From Pantoea cypripedii (GTDB taxonomy: Bacteria; Pseudomonadota; Gammaproteobacteria; Enterobacterales; Enterobacteriaceae), in the NCBI RefSeq assembly GCF_002095535.1, contig NZ_MLJI01000002.1:1346276-1410275 (forward strand): a stretch of 64,000 nt of DNA. Reading direction: 5' to 3'. Below, piece after piece: positions 20,701 to 29,120 of the stretch; position 1 is the stretch's first letter; each line of letters starts with the position of its first letter. The translations under genes were made by a program, and so were the position numbers. Under the pieces are notes generated by a model. That model ran no database searches, was not told the DNA's origin, and worked only from the letters and a program-made list of their open reading frames with translations.

Positions 20701-23700
20701 ATAACAACGCGCTGCTGTACGCGGGAAATAACATGCAGCTGCTGGCCGACCAGCTGCACAATGATCGTGGCGATATCCTGGCGGGCAACAGCCTGTGGAT
20801 GCAGAAAGACGCGGCGGGCAACGCCAGCACGGAGGTGGTGAATAACTCCGGCAATATCGAAACCACCAACGGCGATATCACCATTAACACCGGGCATCTG
20901 CTGAATCAGCGTGACGGGCTGGAGGCGTCCGGCACCACGGAGGCAGCAGACAGCCCGGCAGCGGGCAGTCCGGTCAAAATAAAGCTCTACAACGCCGATT
21001 TTGCGCCGGGTGAACTGGAAGCCTACTCTGTCACCACGCATGAGGGCAGTGACGGCAAGAACAACGGCGTCAATGTCACCCGCAACTATGTCAAACCGGT
21101 GGATAGCGGGCTGGAGAAGCGTTATCTGGTCGGCACCTCAACGGTTACGGTTACGGCCAGCGGTGGCGCAGGGCGTATCGCTGCCAGCCACAACCTCAGC
21201 GTGGCGGCCGATACGCTGGATAACCTCGCCGGTAACCTGCTGGCCGGGCAGGATATTTCGCTGTCCGGTAGCGAGCTGAATAACCAGTCCTGGCAACCCT
21301 CGGTGCAGCAGGAGTACCTGACTTACTCATTCGACACTCAGCAGGGCAGTAAGGTTTATCAGGGCACGGCGTATAACGCCAGTTTTGATTACTACCTGAC
21401 CGGCACCCCGGAATATGAAACCACCACCACGGGCGAAGGATATCGCGCCGTCATTCAGGCCGGTGGCGCGGTTAACGCCAGCTTCAGCAATAACATCAGC
21501 AATACCACCACCACGGCCAACGCGGGCGGATTAACGCATACCCTCAGCGCACCCACCCTGAACGGCACTACTGCCCTGCAGCCGGTCAGCGGCACGCAGA
21601 GCCAGCAGCTGGCAGCAGATAACAATCTGGTCGTGGGGTCAGTGCAGTGGAACAGTTCCGTCAGCAATGCCCTGCAGCAAATCGGCAACCAGGGCGCGGC
21701 CCTGACCGCTTACCCGCTGCCCACCGGCAACAATGGCCTGTTTGTGGCGAGTCAGGACCCTTCCAGCCCGTATCTGATCACCACCAACCCGCAGCTCGGC
21801 AGCGTGGGGAAAACCGATCCGTCGCTGTTTAATGCGCTGAATGATTACCTGGCAAAACCGGCAACGGCTGTCTCAACCCTGGAGCAGAAATCCACCCCGG
21901 CCGGCACGGGACTGACGCTGGATTCTTCCGCTGAAACGGCTCAGGTGACAACCCCTGTTTTACAGAACATAAATCCTTCGGTTCAGGTGACCGCGCCTGT
22001 GGTACCAGTCGGCACCCCCGGTACGACGCCCCGGACGGAAACTGCGGCTGTGTATACCGATCCGGCACAGTTTCTTGGCTCGTCGTATCTGCTGAACCGT
22101 CTGAATCTGGCACCGGACACCGACTATAAATTCCTCGGCGATGCCGCCTTTGATACCCGCTATGTCAGCAACGCGGTGCTCAGCCAGACCGGACAGCGCT
22201 ATGTCGGCGGCACCGGCTCTGACCTGGCGCAGATGCAGTATCTGCTCGACAATGCCGCGGAACAGCAGCAGGGACTGGGGCTGCAGTTCGGCGTCAGCCT
22301 GACGCCGGATCAGGTCGCCGGGCTGACGAAAAGTATCGTCTGGTGGGAAAAAACCACGGTAAACGGCCAGACGGTGCTGGTCCCGAAACTGTACCTGTCC
22401 CCGGATGACACTACCGTCGCGGATGGCAGCGTGATTGCCGGTAACACCGTGAACCTCGAAGCCGGGCATATCGTAAACAGCGGCAGTACCCTGCAGGCGC
22501 AAACCCAGCTGGCGGCGAAAAGCCGCACCTCGCTGGATAACCTCAGTGCCGGGCTGATTAGCTCCGGCGGCAGCCTGCAACTGAGCGCGCTGGGCGACAT
22601 CAATAACATCGGTTCCTCAATCGCCGGGCAGACGGTGGCGCTGGCTTCGGTCAGCGGTGATATCAATAACGTCACCCAGGCGCAGCAGTGGACGGCAGCA
22701 CCCGTCAGTAGCGGCAAAACCTCACAGCTGACCTTCAGCCAGACTCAGACCGGTGATGTTGCCAGTATCTCCGCCAGCAAAGGGCTGTCGATCAGTGCCG
22801 GTAACGACATCAACAACACCGGCGCGAAGCTGACGGCGGGCAGCGACCTGCAACTGGTGGCGCTGAACGATCTCAACATCAGTGGTAATGCCCTCAGCAC
22901 CAGTAAAACCACGAAGAACGGCAGCACCCAGAACAGCGACAGCCAGGCGAGTGAAGTCAGCGCAGGCAGCGATCTGGCAGCCTATGCGGGCCATGACCTG
23001 ACGGTGGCTGGCAGCGCGATCGCTGCCCAGGGAGATGCCAGCCTGACGGCGGGTAATGACCTCAGCCTCAGTACGATGGATAAAAGCAGCCATCAGACCA
23101 GCGGCAGCGATAAAACCGATAACAACAACGCCACCCGCACGGTGGTCAGCAGCGGTGCTGACCTGTCGCTCAGCGCTGGCCGCGACCTTAACTCTCAGGC
23201 CGCACAGCTCTCCGCCACGGGAGATGCGTCACTCAGCGCCGGACGCGACGTAAATCTGAACGCGCAGCAGACCAGCACTTACAGCGAAAACCACGGCCAT
23301 CAGAGCGTCAGTATCCGGCAGGACGTCGCGCAGGAAGGCACGGAGCTTGCCAGCGGCGGAAGCACCCGCATCGCTGCCGGACGGGATATCACCACCCGGG
23401 CCGCGCAGGTTAACGCCACGGGCGACCTTGCCCTGAACGCCGGACATGATGTGAATATCACCACCGCGACGGAGAGTGATTATTCGTACGATGAAGCGAC
23501 CAAAACCAAAAAGAGCCTTTTCAGTAAAAAAACCACGCATACCATTGCGGAGGACAGTTCCACCACGGAGAAAGCCTCACAGCTGAGTGGCGACCAGGTC
23601 TCAATCGTGGCCGGTAACGACCTGACGGTGAAAGGATCTTCGGTGGTGGGCGAGAGCGATACCGGCCTGAAAGCCGGTCATGACCTCAGCATCACCGCCG

Positions 23701-26546
23701 CCACAGAAGAACAGAGTAGCTACCGTCTGAGCGAAACGAAGAAAAGCGGCATGTTCAGCGGGGGCGGCCTCGGTGTGACCTTTGGCAGTGCCTCTTCCCG
23801 TCAGCAGCTGAAGCAGGACGGCACCACCCAGAGTCAGAGCGCCAGCGCGGTCGGCAGCACCGGCGGCAACGTCACGCTGGTTGCCGGTAATGATGCCCAT
23901 GTCGCCGGTTCTGATGTCATCGCGAAGCAGAATGTCACCCTGGTGGGCGGATCCGTCACCATCGATCCGGGTAACGATACCCTGACGCGTCATCAGTCGT
24001 ATGAGCAGAAGCAGAGCGGCCTGACGTTACAGATCAGCAGCCCGATTACTGATGCGCTATTGACCCTGGGATCGCAGGCGAAGGAAGCCAGCGAGGCCGG
24101 GAATGACCGCCTGAAGGCATTGGATGCCGTGAAGATGCTGGAGACCGGCTGGGCGCTGGGGAAAGGAGCAACGCAGTCCGCCACCGCGCTGGCTAAAGGT
24201 GACCTGAAAGACGCCGGGATCACGATTTCACTCAGCGTCGGGGCCAGCAAAAGCCAGTCCAGCTCGGATTACAGCAGCAACACCGTCAGCGGCAGTTCTC
24301 TTAGCGGCGGCGGTGACGTCAGCGTAATCGCCACAGGGGCGAATGGCAGCAGTGGCGACCTGAACATGGCGGGCAGCGGCATCACCGGCAGCAACGTGAC
24401 GCTGGCCGCTGCCCATGACCTGAACCTGATAGCGGCCAGCAATAACACCGACCAGAAGAGCAGCAACTCCTCGTCTGGCTGGAGCGTCGGGGGGCATATT
24501 TCCTATGGTCAGAAGATCGGAATTGGCGTGCAGGCCAGCGGCTATGTGGCCAGTGGGTCAGAAAACGGCAACAGCACCGAATACGTCAACAGCCGCGTTA
24601 ACGCCAGCGACACCCTGGCGCTCAGCAGCGGCAACGACACGCTGCTCGCCGGCGCACAGGCGCTGGGCAACCGCATCGTCGCGGATACGGGCAATAATCT
24701 GACGATAACCAGCCTGCAGGATATCGATAACTACCAGAGTAAACAGCAGAGCGCCAGCGGCGGCTTCAGCGTGACCTTCGGCACCCCGAGCGGTTCGGTG
24801 GGGGTGAGTGCCAGCACCAGCAAAATCAACAGCGAATACGCCAGCGTCGGTGACCAGAGCGGCCTGTTTGCCGGGAACGGCGGCTATGACATTTTCACCG
24901 GTAATCATACCCAGCTTAACGGGGCGGTGATTGCCTCTACCGCCGATGCGGCCAATAACACCTTCTCCACCGGCACCCTCGGCTGGGACAGCATCGGTAA
25001 CCATGCGGAGTACCACGCCAGCAGCGCCTCGTTCGGCTTCAGCGGCAGCTTTGACAGCCGCCAGAAACCGGGAGAGCAATCCACCGCCTCCGCGTTACCG
25101 GCGCTGGTGAATATGTCGGGCAGCGCCTCCGGCACCACCCGTTCGGCGGTGGCTGACGGCACGATAACGGTGCGCGATACGCAGAACCAGACCCAGGACG
25201 TGGCAGGGCTGAGCCGTGATACCGACAGCGCCAACGGGCATATCGACAAGATTTTCGACAAGGAGAAGGTCGAAAACCAGATGGCGTTCGCCCAGGGCGT
25301 ACAGGAACTGGCCGGTAAGGTGGCGGGGGACGTCAGCGCCTACAAACTGGACGCGGCAGAAAAAGAAGTGTCGGACCGCCTGCTTAAGGAGAACCCGAAT
25401 GACGCCACACTGTCGCAGGCAGAGCTGCACGATAAGGTGCTGGCTGACCCGGCCTACAAGGCGGTGGCGGCAGACTGGGGCACCGGCGGGACCTACTCGA
25501 TGGTGGCGAGCGCGGTGGCAGGCGCACTGGGCGGGCTGAGCGCCGGTAACCTGGGTGCCGCAGCCAGCGGGGCGATGGCACCGTATATTGCCAACGAAAT
25601 CAAACAGAAGACGACCACCTATTACGCCGACGGCACAAAGGATGTCAACGTGGTGGCGAACACCATGGCCCATGCGGTGGCGGGGGCGGTGCTGGCGCAG
25701 CTGGCGGGGAACAGCGCTGCAGCAGGTGCCGCCGGCGCGGCCAGCGGTGAGCTGATTGCGAATGCGATTGTGAAATCGATGTACCCGAATACCGACGCGA
25801 AAGACCTGACTGAGAGCCAGAAACAGACAGTCAGCGCACTGAGCCAGATTGCGGCAGGACTGGCCGGGGGGATGGCATCGGATTCAGCGCTGGGTGCAGG
25901 GACCGGGGCTGTGGCCGGGAAGAATGCGGTTGAGAATAATGCGCTGTGCAGCACGGTAACCTGCCTGAGTAACCCGCTTGATATGAGTAAGCCGGTGATG
26001 GGTGGGGCAGGGATGGCTGCGGCAGGTGCCGGTGCAGCGGCTGGAGCAGCCATCGCAGATGCGCTTAACGGGGATAAAGACGGTGAGTCAGCCCCTAACG
26101 TTGGTGCAAATCTGAGTGATGAAGAGAAAGCGGAGCTGGGCGGGAGTGGTTCAGGAACGCCTGGGGGCTGGGGACCGGAGGATGAGGAGAATGGGCGTAG
26201 CAATGATGCTCAGACCAGTGGAAAAGATAAAGATACTCAAATTTGGACGGAAACCAAAAAGGACGACCCTGTCTCAAACGCTTATGGGCATTGGGATAAA
26301 CATAAAGTAGAGTTCCCGGAGTTACAGAACGCAAAGCAATATGTCGATGCAACTCATGACTTTGTGAATAATCCACCGGAAGGAACTTTGTCGAAAGTAC
26401 GGCCAAACGGTGATACGGTATTCTATAATCCTAAAACAAATACTTTTGCTGTAAAAACGGCGGATGGAGTGCCAAAAACGATGTTTAGGCCAGATCCTGC
26501 CGAACATGGATTTAAAACAAATATGGATTACTTCAATGCACAATAG
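14781..26546 (+). CDS. cdiA: CdiA, contact-dependent inhibition toxin effector
   Basis: The 3921-residue exoprotein has an extended signal peptide (SRRALSYLVCYLIAVQPM), a TPS secretion domain with NPNL at 102-105 and NPYGI at 143-147, a very long stretch of filamentous haemagglutinin repeats, a central Tyr-rich part near 2150-2450, a second repeat block and a pretoxin region ending in VENN at 3717-3720. The last 200 residues are the variable toxin. A linker (MSKPVMGGAGMAAAGAG to GGWGPEDEENG) precedes a small domain with AYGHWDKHKVEF and a final FRPDPAEHG-MDYF. The H-KH and terminal pattern suggest a metal-independent RNase of the BECR type (inference). The cognate immunity gene overlaps its end by 11 bases. 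Confidence 0.92.
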   Translation: MIMDDRQPVSRSRRALSYLVCYLIAVQPMLPAAAAAITPVTPGTQMDAAGNGVPVVNIATPNQAGVSHNQYQQYNVGSEGLILNNATGQLTQTQLGGLIQNNPNLTAGHEAQAIINEVTGASRSQLQGYTEVAGKAASVMVANPYGITCNGCGFINTPNVTLTTGKPQLDASGNLAALEVTQGSVTIEGQGLDGSRADAVSIVARATQINAGIYAKDLSVTAGANRVGADGSVTAIAGTGPAPSVAVDTGALGGMYANRIHLVSSEQGVGVNLGNLNASVGDMQIDASGKLTLANASSAGKLSASGQSIALQGTQQSGGDLSLSSQGQLAVQDSQLSSGGNMTLAAGQLTSGTRARVTGAGNISATAGNNGQWQGSLTAEKDLQLNAGDLTNNGLFAASGNANLTTQHLTNTGMFQAQTQTVQATALDNSGTLLATGALQIQSGTLNNSGTLQAQSQAVQTTTLDNSGDMLAGGAQDIRTGTLHNSGTLQAQTQTANATTLDNSGKMLATGTQDIRAGSLHNSGTLQAQTQTANATTLDNSGTLLSNGAQHILSDTLTNTGTLQAQTQTTQATTLNNSGKMQAAGTQQIQAGTLDNNGTLGADGALQLTADQTLTQGTNGVIAARGALGINAGQATLAGTISGQQNSQFSFGSLSTTDDFSLASAGDLSLTADSAQLGGLISGDGALTGRFGQLTTAAGSQLQSGTDADLRATGSTLLNGNLRAGQNLHLVSGSLSSGSGAQTYATGNAQVSAGNNGVWNGSLTAGGNLGLDASGFTSNGQLAAAGDTQLTAQQLTNSGLIQAQGTQTLNADALSNSGKMQSGGAQHITTRTLDNQGLVGSQQGLGLQIADQLTQGEAGSLFAGDRLSIDGGKASVSGALTGKNGLTLNTDTLQAGQDSQITSLGDIQLSAAQQTLNGQLSAGGNADLKATDFTVGSQGSVHSDQALSLAAAHTATLAGALEGQTLNASGNALQVTGSGALSSTGDMQLTASQLQLDGTTSAGNNLTLSADVLNAAQGGKTSAQNDVQATVTNNGQWSGSLIAGRDLNFTSGNFSNNGTLAANRNGQFSFATLTNNGLLQSLGTQQLTGDVFSNNGTAQSGADQTLTLNQLSNQGLTGTSGNLALNVRDSVTTGDASTLLADGRLTLQTAQAELGGSLSGTQGADINATSLTSRAGSVQSSSGDVSVSAASASLNGFLSADGSMALDAQQLTTGGASQTQGKTRLGITAAGTADLGGRLVTPGTLTLQAGTLTSAAALGADKVDIHAGELTNSGAITADDGLHIQADTLQQQGSLMAQNQMNLEGQTLVNQGTISTRDLGISASNSLTNQQTGVIAASGNAQLTTPEVINNGTLATQILGVTAGNITNNGLLQGTGSATFSADTLSNGAPGQLLSAGTLDVHAGNTQNLGRLQAGQLNLSGNSLTNGGTLLGTAGLNAQVQGVLSNTGSLLSSGDITTGAATLDNSGKLLSEKTGTVNVTHLSNQGQIQGNTLALNGTDAKNSGNLIGLQALTAQLQQDLTNATSGSMLTRGALNVTAGNVTSNGSWQADSTTLHAGQLDLNGTIQTTTLADLSLSGALNTQAQGSIVSSGLAVLQAASLNNQGNWAADNLRLQGDTLISSGKVTGVSALTATLSGQLQNQQGGALLSGGTGTLTATGITNSGTVQAENLTLNAGSLTNAGQMQGQQNLTGTLQGAVSNLNGGTLRSQGNLSLGAQSLLNQGQVQGDGVSQLTFSGNLNNQGTLLTGDRLTLAAPVLTNSGVLQAQGLTLTGSSLNNSGTLTGQGDSTLNVDQASNQGQLQGDRLHLTANALHNSGTLFGSQLLALDLGNTDNQAGGNLFSAGDLTLNTPELNQSGSLLALGNMTLQLASGFTQTGTLAAGQTLSLSTLGDLNVLGTLQGNGIQLSASGNMVNNGQLQGGNGTVGVDAASITLNDSGSVQSGGDIRLTSQGQLSNYGFVGAAGNVLMSAPGQLYNNALLYAGNNMQLLADQLHNDRGDILAGNSLWMQKDAAGNASTEVVNNSGNIETTNGDITINTGHLLNQRDGLEASGTTEAADSPAAGSPVKIKLYNADFAPGELEAYSVTTHEGSDGKNNGVNVTRNYVKPVDSGLEKRYLVGTSTVTVTASGGAGRIAASHNLSVAADTLDNLAGNLLAGQDISLSGSELNNQSWQPSVQQEYLTYSFDTQQGSKVYQGTAYNASFDYYLTGTPEYETTTTGEGYRAVIQAGGAVNASFSNNISNTTTTANAGGLTHTLSAPTLNGTTALQPVSGTQSQQLAADNNLVVGSVQWNSSVSNALQQIGNQGAALTAYPLPTGNNGLFVASQDPSSPYLITTNPQLGSVGKTDPSLFNALNDYLAKPATAVSTLEQKSTPAGTGLTLDSSAETAQVTTPVLQNINPSVQVTAPVVPVGTPGTTPRTETAAVYTDPAQFLGSSYLLNRLNLAPDTDYKFLGDAAFDTRYVSNAVLSQTGQRYVGGTGSDLAQMQYLLDNAAEQQQGLGLQFGVSLTPDQVAGLTKSIVWWEKTTVNGQTVLVPKLYLSPDDTTVADGSVIAGNTVNLEAGHIVNSGSTLQAQTQLAAKSRTSLDNLSAGLISSGGSLQLSALGDINNIGSSIAGQTVALASVSGDINNVTQAQQWTAAPVSSGKTSQLTFSQTQTGDVASISASKGLSISAGNDINNTGAKLTAGSDLQLVALNDLNISGNALSTSKTTKNGSTQNSDSQASEVSAGSDLAAYAGHDLTVAGSAIAAQGDASLTAGNDLSLSTMDKSSHQTSGSDKTDNNNATRTVVSSGADLSLSAGRDLNSQAAQLSATGDASLSAGRDVNLNAQQTSTYSENHGHQSVSIRQDVAQEGTELASGGSTRIAAGRDITTRAAQVNATGDLALNAGHDVNITTATESDYSYDEATKTKKSLFSKKTTHTIAEDSSTTEKASQLSGDQVSIVAGNDLTVKGSSVVGESDTGLKAGHDLSITAATEEQSSYRLSETKKSGMFSGGGLGVTFGSASSRQQLKQDGTTQSQSASAVGSTGGNVTLVAGNDAHVAGSDVIAKQNVTLVGGSVTIDPGNDTLTRHQSYEQKQSGLTLQISSPITDALLTLGSQAKEASEAGNDRLKALDAVKMLETGWALGKGATQSATALAKGDLKDAGITISLSVGASKSQSSSDYSSNTVSGSSLSGGGDVSVIATGANGSSGDLNMAGSGITGSNVTLAAAHDLNLIAASNNTDQKSSNSSSGWSVGGHISYGQKIGIGVQASGYVASGSENGNSTEYVNSRVNASDTLALSSGNDTLLAGAQALGNRIVADTGNNLTITSLQDIDNYQSKQQSASGGFSVTFGTPSGSVGVSASTSKINSEYASVGDQSGLFAGNGGYDIFTGNHTQLNGAVIASTADAANNTFSTGTLGWDSIGNHAEYHASSASFGFSGSFDSRQKPGEQSTASALPALVNMSGSASGTTRSAVADGTITVRDTQNQTQDVAGLSRDTDSANGHIDKIFDKEKVENQMAFAQGVQELAGKVAGDVSAYKLDAAEKEVSDRLLKENPNDATLSQAELHDKVLADPAYKAVAADWGTGGTYSMVASAVAGALGGLSAGNLGAAASGAMAPYIANEIKQKTTTYYADGTKDVNVVANTMAHAVAGAVLAQLAGNSAAAGAAGAASGELIANAIVKSMYPNTDAKDLTESQKQTVSALSQIAAGLAGGMASDSALGAGTGAVAGKNAVENNALCSTVTCLSNPLDMSKPVMGGAGMAAAGAGAAAGAAIADALNGDKDGESAPNVGANLSDEEKAELGGSGSGTPGGWGPEDEENGRSNDAQTSGKDKDTQIWTETKKDDPVSNAYGHWDKHKVEFPELQNAKQYVDATHDFVNNPPEGTLSKVRPNGDTVFYNPKTNTFAVKTADGVPKTMFRPDPAEHGFKTNMDYFNAQ
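24924..25940 (+). repeat. 1-kb direct repeat, copy 1 (pretoxin end of cdiA)
   Basis: This part of cdiA, from a GCGGTGATTGCC stretch to the VENN codons, recurs almost unchanged at 28104-29120. The copies are colinear, with an offset of 3180 bases. Such repeats allow the toxin end of cdiA to be exchanged by recombination. Confidence 0.9.
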
Positions 26547-26805
26547 TAATGAACTGAATATATGTAGGGTGTGTGGTGCTAAACAACTAGAACCTCCTTG
26601 GGGAAGCGATGGTTTAACTCCTAGCTATGAAATATGTGATTGTTGCGGTGTTGAATTTGGTTATGAAGATATGAATCTTAACGCCTTAAAAAAATATCGA
26701 GAGAAATGGATTGAAAAAGGTGCTATCTGGTTCAGAGAAAAGGAAAAACCAACAGGATGGTCTTTAGATGAACAATTAAAGAGCATCCCTGCCCAATATC
26801 GTTAG
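26536..26805 (+). CDS. cdiI: CdiI immunity protein, zinc-ribbon type, cognate to cdiA
   Basis: The product has 89 residues and starts inside the end of cdiA. Four cysteines in two pairs (C10-x2-C13 and C34-x2-C37, with an extra C36) form a likely zinc ribbon, followed by GVEFGYEDMN and the pattern KYREKWIEKGAIWFREKEKP. I know this small family from genes next to polymorphic toxins. As the first gene after cdiA it should bind and block the toxin domain. AT-rich codons contrast with the GC-rich cdiA body, as usual for exchanged toxin/immunity pairs. A strong terminator follows. Confidence 0.75.
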   Translation: MHNSNELNICRVCGAKQLEPPWGSDGLTPSYEICDCCGVEFGYEDMNLNALKKYREKWIEKGAIWFREKEKPTGWSLDEQLKSIPAQYR

Positions 26806-26820
26806 ATATAAAACTAAAAA

Positions 26821-26848
26821 CCCCGGCCATTGAGCCGGGGTCTTCTTT
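26821..26848 (+). terminator. rho-independent terminator of cdiBAI
   Basis: CCCCGGC and GCCGGGG pair around CATTGA, followed by TCTTCTTT. The loop and arm recur in the terminator at 27721, which suggests that whole toxin-immunity-terminator units were copied. Confidence 0.85.
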
Positions 26849-26919
26849 GCCTGTCAGTACTCTTCAGCTTATCGTCGTATAGCCAGTTGGCCTTGCTTAA
26901 GTTCGAGGGTCCCGGAACT

Positions 26920-27001
26920 CCTCAGCTGCAGCTATGGCAGCAGCCAGAAACCGGCTGAGCATTACGTCGGTGGCTTTCTGCCGGCAATGGTCAACATGTC
27001 G
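26920..27001 (+). repeat. 82-bp direct repeat, copy 1, at the head of an orphan CDI module
   Basis: This segment is closely repeated at 30427-30508. It follows an immunity gene and terminator in both places. One frame encodes VAFLPAMVNMS, a diverged match to ALPALVNMSG of cdiA, so it is the head of a decayed pretoxin copy. Confidence 0.7.
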
Positions 27002-27356
27002 GACCTCCGATATCACCCGTTCGGCGGTGCCGGACAGGCAAAACCAGACGCAGGATGTAGCGGGGCTGAGCCGTGACACCGACAACGCCAACGGGCATAT
27101 CGACAAGATATTCGACAAAGAGAAAGTCGAAAACCAGATGGCGTTTGCGCAGGGCGCGCAGGAACTGGCCGGTAAGGTGGCGGCAGACTGGGCCATCGGC
27201 GGGACCTACTCGATGGTGGCGAGCGCGGTGGCAGGCGCACTGGGCGGGCTGAGCGCCGGTAACCTGGGTGCCGCAGCCAGCGGGGCGATGGCACCGTATA
27301 TCGCCAACGAAATCAAACAGAAGACGACCACCTGTTCGTCAGTCGGAAGCCCTTAA
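26934..27356 (+). pseudogene. cdiA pretoxin remnant with internal deletion
   Basis: The frame encodes 140 residues that match cdiA from QNQTQDVAGLSRDTD to EIKQKTTT, but the part between KVA and ADWAIGG is missing. In the intact gene this gap of about 140 bases is flanked by copies of GTGGCGG, so slippage or recombination between them explains the loss. The frame then runs out after TTT. It has no secretion signal of its own, so it can matter only as a donor for recombination into cdiA. It does not reach the VENN motif. Confidence 0.75.
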
Positions 27357-27474
27357 AAATAATGGGATGACTGGTCGATGGGAAGTTCCTAATCAAGCTC
27401 AAGTGAATCGGGCACAAAAAATGTTCGATGAATTAGGCATTAAAAATATTGAGGTAAAAGTCGTCAATGAATAA
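27331..27474 (+). pseudogene. toxin C-terminal stub, out of frame with the pretoxin remnant
   Basis: About 45 codons in another frame encode ALKNNGMTGRWEVPNQAQ followed by MFDELGIKNIEVKVVNE and a stop that overlaps the next immunity gene. The end is shaped like a secreted-toxin C-terminus (GRWEVP..., then a short strand). The body of the toxin and the VENN linker have been lost. The toxin is dead, but its partner gene remains. Confidence 0.6.
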
Positions 27475-27715
27475 CAATATTAAACTTGTGAAAGTTATTG
27501 CAGATCTTGCTGTGTTTTTGGAGTTTACAAATGAAGAGTTGCTTGATCCTGACTTGGCTGTAGAAGCCTTAGAACAAATGGCTTCCGAACTACAGCTCAT
27601 GGAGGAGCAGGATAGAAATGATCTGGCTAACACTTTTCGAAGTATATCTAAAGAATATACCGGCGATAAAAGAGAATATGTTAGAGAACTGCCTGAAAAC
27701 CTTGGCTTAATTTAA
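27467..27715 (+). CDS. orphan CDI immunity protein (helical, 82 residues)
   Basis: This is a small acidic all-helical protein, starting MNNNIKLVKVIADLAVFLEF and ending RELPENLGLI. It overlaps the end of the toxin stub by eight bases, exactly as cdiI genes overlap cdiA, and it is followed by a terminator. I know no named immunity family for it with certainty. Kept without a working toxin, it would protect the cell from neighbours that use the lost toxin. AT-rich codon use sets it apart from the cdiA repeats. Confidence 0.65.
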   Translation: MNNNIKLVKVIADLAVFLEFTNEELLDPDLAVEALEQMASELQLMEEQDRNDLANTFRSISKEYTGDKREYVRELPENLGLI

Positions 27716-27720
27716 AAAAG

Positions 27721-27752
27721 ATCCCGGCTATTGAGCCGGGATTACTTTTTTA
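27721..27752 (+). terminator. rho-independent terminator after the orphan immunity gene
   Basis: ATCCCGGC and GCCGGGAT pair around TATTGA, followed by TACTTTTTTA. It is nearly the same as the cdiBAI terminator at 26821. Confidence 0.85.
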
Positions 27753-28002
27753 TCAGTCAGTTACCCTTCAGTTGCCAGCCGGATGATCATCTGCCCCGGC
27801 CCGGTGATCACCTCGTTCTTCTGCCCGGACTCGAACGCCCAGCGGATCCAGCATGACGCTGTTCTACACTTGCGTGGCATGCACTCAGCCTCTTCGTCCA
27901 GTAGCACTTCGAGAGAAAACGTAAGCAATGGTTCCTAGACACGTTTTGTGTCAAGCGCTTACACATTCCAAGGACTCTAGCGTCTTAGAAAAAAAATGCT
28001 TT
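27753..28002. other. spacer between orphan modules
   Basis: About 250 bases without a convincing gene. A short minus-strand frame (27761-27880, 39 residues, with RWAFESGQKNEVITGPG) has protein-like composition and may be the tail of a lost gene, but I cannot name it. Confidence 0.4.
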
Positions 28003-28103
28003 CACCAATGTCACCCTGGTAGCCGCTCACGATCTGAACCTGATAGCGGCCAGCAATAACACCGACCAGAAGAGCAGCAACTCATCATCCGGCTGGAGCG
28101 TGG
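28003..28103 (+). pseudogene. short cdiA repeat fragment joined out of frame
   Basis: This matches cdiA at about 24395-24490 (NVTLAAAHDLNLIAASNN and on). At 28103 it is joined directly to the segment that lies 430 bases further on in cdiA. The join changes the frame, so no fusion protein is made. Confidence 0.7.
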
Positions 28104-29120
28104 GCGGTGATTGCCTCCACGGCTGATGCAGCTAATAACACCTTCTCCACCGGCACTCTTGGCTGGGACAGCATCGGTAACCATGCCGAGTACCACGCCA
28201 GCAGCGCCTCGTTCGGTTTCAGCGGCAGCTTTGACAGCACCCAGAAGCCGGGAGAGCAATCCACCGCCTCCGCTTTACCGGCGCTGGTGAATATGTCGGG
28301 CAGCGCCTCCGGCACCACCCGTTCCGCGGTGGCTGACGGCACGATAACGGTGCGCTATACGCAGAACCAGACCCAGGACGTGGCGGGGCTGAGCCGTGAC
28401 ACCGACAGCGCCAACGGGCATATCGACAAGATTTTCGACAAAGAGAAAGTCGAAAACCAGATGGCGTTCGCCCAGGGCGTACAGGAACTGTCCGGAAAGG
28501 TGGCGGGGGACGTCAGCGCCTACAAACTTGACGCGGCAGAAAAAGAAGTGTCGGACCGCCTGCTTAAGGAGAACCCGAATTACGCCACACTGTCGCAGGC
28601 AGAGCTGCACGATAAAGTACTGGCTGACCCGGCGTACAAGGTGGTGGCGGCAGACTGGGGCACCGGCGGGACCTACTCGATGGTGGCGAGCGCGGTGGCC
28701 GGGGCGCTGGGCGGGCTGAGCGCCGGAAATATTGGTGCAGCAGCCAGCGGGGCGATGGCACCGTATATCGCCAACGAAATCAAACAGAAGACGACTACCT
28801 ATTACGCCGACGGCACAAAGGATGTCAACGTGGTGGCGAACACCATGGCCCATGCGGTGGCGGGGGCGGTGCTGGCGCAGCTGGCGGGGAACAGTGCCGC
28901 TGCAGGTGCCGCCGGCGCGGCCGGTGGTGAGCTGATAGCCAGGGCCATAGTGAAGTCGATGTATCCTGGACAGGATCCGGCCAACCTCACCGAAAGTCAG
29001 AAACAGACGGTCAGCGCATTGAGCCAGATTGCGGCGGGGCTGGCAGGTGGTCTGGCATCGGGTTCGACGCTGGGTGCAGGAACGGGTGCCGTAGCCGGGA
29101 AAAATGCGGTTGAAAATAAC
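28104..29120 (+). repeat. 1-kb direct repeat, copy 2 (orphan cdiA 3' module)
   Basis: Nearly identical to 24924-25940 of cdiA with scattered substitutions, mostly at third codon positions. It ends at the VENN codons, where the two copies diverge into different toxins. Confidence 0.9.

Noticed and set aside
14781..26546. Many long frames on the opposite strand of cdiA
   Set aside because: They are shadows caused by the regular, GC-rich repeat codons of cdiA; none has a start signal or a family pattern.
27761..27880. Minus-strand frame containing RWAFESGQKNEVITGPG
   Set aside because: The composition is protein-like, but it has only 39 codons, no ribosome site and no family I can name; it is mentioned only within the spacer entry.
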